In this document: positions 60,780 to 64,000 of the stretch, in pieces | Layout of the letters: each line of letters opens with the position of its first letter | Numbering within the stretch: the stretch's first letter is position 1 | Position numbers and translations under genes: made by a program | DNA from: Bradyrhizobium sp. LLZ17 | GTDB taxonomy: Bacteria > Pseudomonadota > Alphaproteobacteria > Rhizobiales > Xanthobacteraceae | Assembly (NCBI RefSeq): GCF_041200145.1 | Contig: NZ_CP165734.1 | Location: forward strand, 496,001 to 560,000 | DNA: 64,000 nucleotides | Direction: 5' to 3' | The notes under the pieces: generated by a model | What the model saw: only the letters and a program-made list of their open reading frames with translations | Databases searched by the model: none | Told to the model about the DNA's origin: nothing

Positions 60780-61986
60780 TCAGTGCGTGACCAGCGGACA
60801 AGCTGAGTCGGACAACTTCCCGAACGCCTCTTCTCCCGACATGGTCTGAATCAGCTTGTAGTAGTCCCAAGGTTGTTTGGATTCCTCGGGTTTCTTGACC
60901 TGCATAATGTACATCTGATGCTCCATCAGGCCGTCGGCGCGGATCTTGCCGCTGCTGGTGAACATGTCGTCGATCTTCATCCTCTTGAGCTCGGCCATGA
61001 CCTTGTCTGAATCCGTGGTGCCCGCAGCCTTGACAGCATTGAGGTAGGTTAGGGTCGCCGAATAGTAACCCGCCTGATTCATGGTGGGTTCGCGTTTGGT
61101 TTTTTCGTAGTAGCGTTTCGCAAAGGCGCGAGTCTTGTCGTTGAGATCCCAGTACCAGCCTGTGGTGAGATAGAGGCCCTGTGCGGTCTTGAGCCCCAGA
61201 CTGTGGATGTCGCTGATGAAGGCCAGCAATGCTGCCGGCTTCATCGTCTTGGCAATGCCGAACTCGTCGGCGGCCTTGATCGAGTTGGTGAAGTCATTGC
61301 CGGCGTTGGCCAGTCCCAGGACCTGGGCCCCAGCGTTTTTGGGCCTGGAGAAGATAGCTCGAGAAGTCGGACGTGGAGAGCGGAACGCGCACCGCACCGA
61401 TCACCTTGCCGCCATTCGCTTCGACCACCTTCGAGGCGGCCTCCTGCAATTGGGTGCCGAAGGCGTAGTCGGCCGTAAGGAAGAACCAGGTCTTGCCGCC
61501 CTGGTTCACCATGGTCTTGGCGGTGCCATTGCCGAGCGCGGTCGTATCGTAGACGTAGTGCACGGTGTAAGGTGTGCAGTCCTTGCCGGTCAGCGACGCG
61601 CCGGCAGCACCGATAGCGATGAACGGAATCTTCTTCTCCTTGGCTACATTGTTCATCGCCAGGCTCACTCCGGTGTTCGATCCGCCCAGAACCATGGTGA
61701 TGCCGTCGCGGTCAGCCCATTCGCGAAATTTCTGGGCTCCAGCGTCGGGCTTGTTCTGGTGATCGGACACCATGAATTCGATCTTGCTGCCGAGCACGCT
61801 CCCACCAAAATCCTCGATAGCCATCTTGGCCGCCTCGACGCCGCCGGGACCGATCACGTCGGCATAGAGGCCGGACATGTCGTCGATGTCGCCGATCACG
61901 ACCTTGTTTTCGGCTGCGTACGCACCTGTTGCCGCCATCGACGCTACAAGCAGCCAAGGGACGGTTCTTACCGCAATGAATCTCAT
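60780..61986 (-). pseudogene. ABC branched-chain amino-acid-type substrate-binding protein, frameshifted
   Basis: Starts at ATG 61986 with a signal (MRFIAVRTVPWLLVASMAAT...AYA). Periplasmic-binding fold: KVVIGDIDDMSGLYADVIGP, ITMVLGGSNTGVSLAMNNVA and KTWFFLTADYAFGTQLQEAA. Near 61336-61343 (AAAAAC on the coding strand) the frame shifts; the rest (KNAGAQVLGLANAGNDFTNS to stop 60780) carries on in another frame. Full length would be about 400 residues, typical of LivJ/amide-type proteins. No permease genes are adjacent, so the partner transporter is elsewhere or lost. Confidence 0.75.
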
Positions 61987-62698
61987 CTGGAGCGTTCCTC
62001 ATCTTGGTTGGAGTTCGGCGCGACGTTAGAAAGACGATGCGTCAGCTCCAATTGGTCTTTCGTCGACGATAGAAGGCGAACGCCGGCCGATAATTTCTTG
62101 CGTGCCATAAATGCCCGTTGCCGGCGCGGGCGCTGAGATCAGTTGCAGAAAGCGCGCCATCCTTGGCGATCCTTCGCGCAAAGCACGCCTCGTAGCGAGC
62201 TTCGAAAAGGGCCTCGGCGTGGCGGTACTGCCAACCGTGAGACCGGCAACGACAGCTGGCGCTCAAAAGCCGCGACGATGTTCAAACAACCCGCGCTCGC
62301 GCCGTCTCCGCAACCCCGACCAGCTCCGACGGCCCGAGCGCCACCAGCAGAGCACGCCGATCAAAGGGGGCCCTTTTGGATGCCGATTAGGGGGTGCCAG
62401 TCGAACGCCGATTGAGACGCTGGCGGTTCCGGTTTGGCATATCTATCGAAATTCGTCTTTTCCGACCCGTAACGCGCCAGAGCCAGACGGCCGAGACAGT
62501 TTGGTCCGCTTTTCAGCGCGCCTGACGTTCGACCATATCCGCTATTGGCCAATTTTGCTGCGAAAGGCGGTCGTGGCACGCCGTACCGAGGATCATTTGG
62601 TGCAGAGTTCTGGTGTGGACGATCGGCGCTGCCGTTCATCCCGCCCGTCGATCGATCCGTCCGGTCAACTGCGCAACTGGCACTCCGCTCCGCCCAGC
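61987..62698. other. 712-bp stretch without a convincing gene
   Basis: Frames are open on both strands but have Arg/Ser/Pro-rich shadow composition. Part may be remains of genes between the ABC binding protein and the GntR regulator. No RNA or repeat was recognised. Confidence 0.4.
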
Positions 62699-63427
62699 CT
62701 AGGGCAAGGACACTTGGCTTTTGCCCCTCATCGTCAGGGCCGCACTGCTCCGGGCCATCGGGCCTTTAGCCAATGTGAAGGCGACGCACTCCTGGACGTG
62801 AAGGACGAGCACATCTTTGGCGGTCCGGACGTCGCGCTTGAGGGCGCATTCAAGCAGCGCGCGATGCTCACGCGCGGTAACCTCACCGCGAAAGACGACC
62901 GCGATGAGCAGGTAACGCAGATATTTGTCGAAGACCGCCGAATGGGTCTCGAGCAGCACCTTCGAACCGCAAGCCGAGAGCAGTGCATGGTGGAACTCGA
63001 AATCGTAGCGTTTCCAGGCGTCCGCCCCCGCGCGGTTGCCGGATAGCATGCGGCTTTCGACCAGAGAAAGCTTGTGATGAGCCGCGACCACCCGGCCTTC
63101 CCAGTCCATGTCGCCGGCCGCGAACGATTCCTCCAGCGCATGGATTTCCAGAAGCTGGCGCAGGTTCGCCACTTCCTTGAAGTTCTGGACGGAAATCGGC
63201 GCCACCTCGAAGCCACGCGCGCCCTCGGCGACGATGAGGCCCTCAGAGGTGAGCCGGTTCAGGAGTTCGCGCAGTGTACTGATGCTGACGCCGTAGGTCT
63301 CCTTCAGGCCATCGAGCCGCAGCCGCTGCGACGGCTGCAGGACTCCACTTACGATGTCGTCCCGAATGCGGCGATAGGCCTTTTGGCCCGCCGTCTCAAC
63401 AATGCTCCGATGATCCTCAGTCCACAT
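62699..63427 (-). CDS. GntR-family regulator (FCD/FadR type)
   Basis: 242 residues. The N-terminal winged helix reads KAYRRIRDDIVSGVLQPSQR and SISTLRELLNRLTSEGLIVA; the C-terminal all-helical FCD domain has FEVAPISVQNFKEVANLRQL, FEFHHALLSACGSKVLLETH and EHRALLECALKRDVRTAKDV with metal-ligand-type Asp/His. It diverges from the TRAP substrate-binding gene (122 bp between starts), so it probably controls that transporter and its catabolic genes. Confidence 0.85.
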   Translation of the reverse strand: MWTEDHRSIVETAGQKAYRRIRDDIVSGVLQPSQRLRLDGLKETYGVSISTLRELLNRLTSEGLIVAEGARGFEVAPISVQNFKEVANLRQLLEIHALEESFAAGDMDWEGRVVAAHHKLSLVESRMLSGNRAGADAWKRYDFEFHHALLSACGSKVLLETHSAVFDKYLRYLLIAVVFRGEVTAREHRALLECALKRDVRTAKDVLVLHVQECVAFTLAKGPMARSSAALTMRGKSQVSLP

Positions 63428-63549
63428 GTTTCACCTGACGATCGCGCGTCTATCTGACGATTTCATTTTTGCGTATTGAAGTCGTCTCCGCAAGAGCGAA
63501 TAGTTTTCGCAGGATGGACGCTAAAAGTGCCACCGCCGGGAGGATAGCA

Positions 63550-64000
63550 ATGACAACGACCTATTCACGCCGCAGCGTTCTCGCTGCCGGCGCGTCACTA
63601 TTGGCCACAGCAACGATGGCGCCGCGGACCGCACACGCCGCGACCAAGCTGCGCTTCAGCTCCGCGTTCACCGAGACCGACCTGAGGGCGCAGGCCTACA
63701 AAGACTTCGCAGCGGCGATCAAGGACGAGTTCGAATTCGAGCCGTATTGGGGCAACACTCTGTTCAAGCAGGGCGCCGAGCTGGTCGCGCTCCAGCGTGA
63801 CAACCTCGATCTCTGCAATCTCGCGCCTGCCGACATCTCGAAGCAGATTCCTGCCTGGTCGCTGCTGACTTCGGCGTTCCTGTTCCGCGATGCCGACCAC
63901 ATGACGAAGACGTTCAAGAGCGACGTCGGCAAGAGCTTCATCACGATGGCGAAGGACCAGCTCGGCATCCAGGTCATCACACCGATCTACTTCGGCTCGC
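63550..64000 (+). CDS. TRAP transporter substrate-binding protein (DctP family), partial
   Basis: ATG at 63550 (GGGAGG upstream). A twin-arginine signal (SRRSVLAAGASLLATATMAP) leads to the DctP fold: LRFSSAFTETDLRAQAYKDF, YWGNTLFKQGAELVALQRDN, DLCNLAPADISKQI and FLFRDADHMTKTFKSDVGKS. The gene runs past the right edge with no stop. It should bind an organic acid or similar solute in the periplasm for a TRAP transporter likely encoded beyond the window. Divergent GntR gene upstream. Confidence 0.85.
   Translation, partial: MTTTYSRRSVLAAGASLLATATMAPRTAHAATKLRFSSAFTETDLRAQAYKDFAAAIKDEFEFEPYWGNTLFKQGAELVALQRDNLDLCNLAPADISKQIPAWSLLTSAFLFRDADHMTKTFKSDVGKSFITMAKDQLGIQVITPIYFGS

Noticed and set aside
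1..64000. CRISPR arrays, rRNA and tRNA genes
   Set aside because: No regularly spaced direct repeats, no rRNA-like sequence and no T-loop/acceptor pattern were found by eye. A tRNAscan-type run would be needed to exclude a missed tRNA.

Overview
The window looks like chromosome from a Bradyrhizobium-type alphaproteobacterium (Nitrobacteraceae). The evidence is the core gene products (ThrRS, FolE, HisI, NadK, YidD, a SUF-type scaffold, an Omp31-like porin), the many tiny proteins of types I associate with Bradyrhizobium, and several palindromic repeat types common in that group. This assignment is by recognition only; no search was run.

Layout. (1) About 1-28.9 kb is an accessory region: low gene density, visibly lower GC, mixed strands, and dominated by 40-110 residue proteins (zinc-ribbon mini-proteins, GYD, DUF3303, DUF6894, PilZ, secreted peptides). 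Larger genes are an AraC regulator (4.6 kb), a Crp/Fnr regulator (13 kb), a NYN-domain nuclease-like protein (14 kb) and a 772-residue four-helix membrane protein (20-22 kb). It also carries an IS3-type element (23.8-25.1 kb), a remnant of the same IS 5 kb away, a wrecked cold-shock gene, and an eroded operon coding for a 5-methylcytosine methyltransferase, a GHKL (MORC-like) ATPase and an SNF2-type helicase half (25.5-27.9 kb). The last three resemble predicted MORC-type restriction/defence operons, but each is truncated. (2) About 29-59.6 kb is core genome: dense, GC-rich, ordinary operons, with palindromic repeats between genes. It covers rhomboid, CBS and patatin proteins, a serine hydrolase, a nitroreductase, thrS, an amino-acid permease, yidD, a ClpP-like periplasmic protein, the NifU-like scaffold, folE, hisI, a lytic transglycosylase, DUF2336, an Hpt/response-regulator pair, nadK, a serine carboxypeptidase, a second serine hydrolase, and TPR and outer-membrane proteins. 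(3) About 59.7-62.7 kb is a second zone of broken genes (dienelactone-hydrolase tail, PilZ, SDR tail, frameshifted ABC substrate-binding protein). It is followed by an intact GntR regulator divergent from a TRAP-type substrate-binding gene that runs off the right edge.

Two themes matter most. First, the accessory region is full of small paralogous proteins: the 44-residue protein at 16.9 kb has a relative cut by the left edge; the 70-residue proteins at 7.2 and 18.2 kb are siblings; zinc-ribbon mini-proteins occur at 0.3 and 9.5 kb; PilZ proteins occur at 3.6 and 60 kb. A roughly 110-bp hairpin-bearing repeat occurs at 7.6 and 15.5 kb. Second, single-base frameshifts are unusually common and also hit core genes that should be intact (hisI, nadK, the hydrolase at 54 kb, the ABC substrate-binding protein). 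Assembly indels are therefore a real possibility and every 'pseudogene' call should be read with that in mind.
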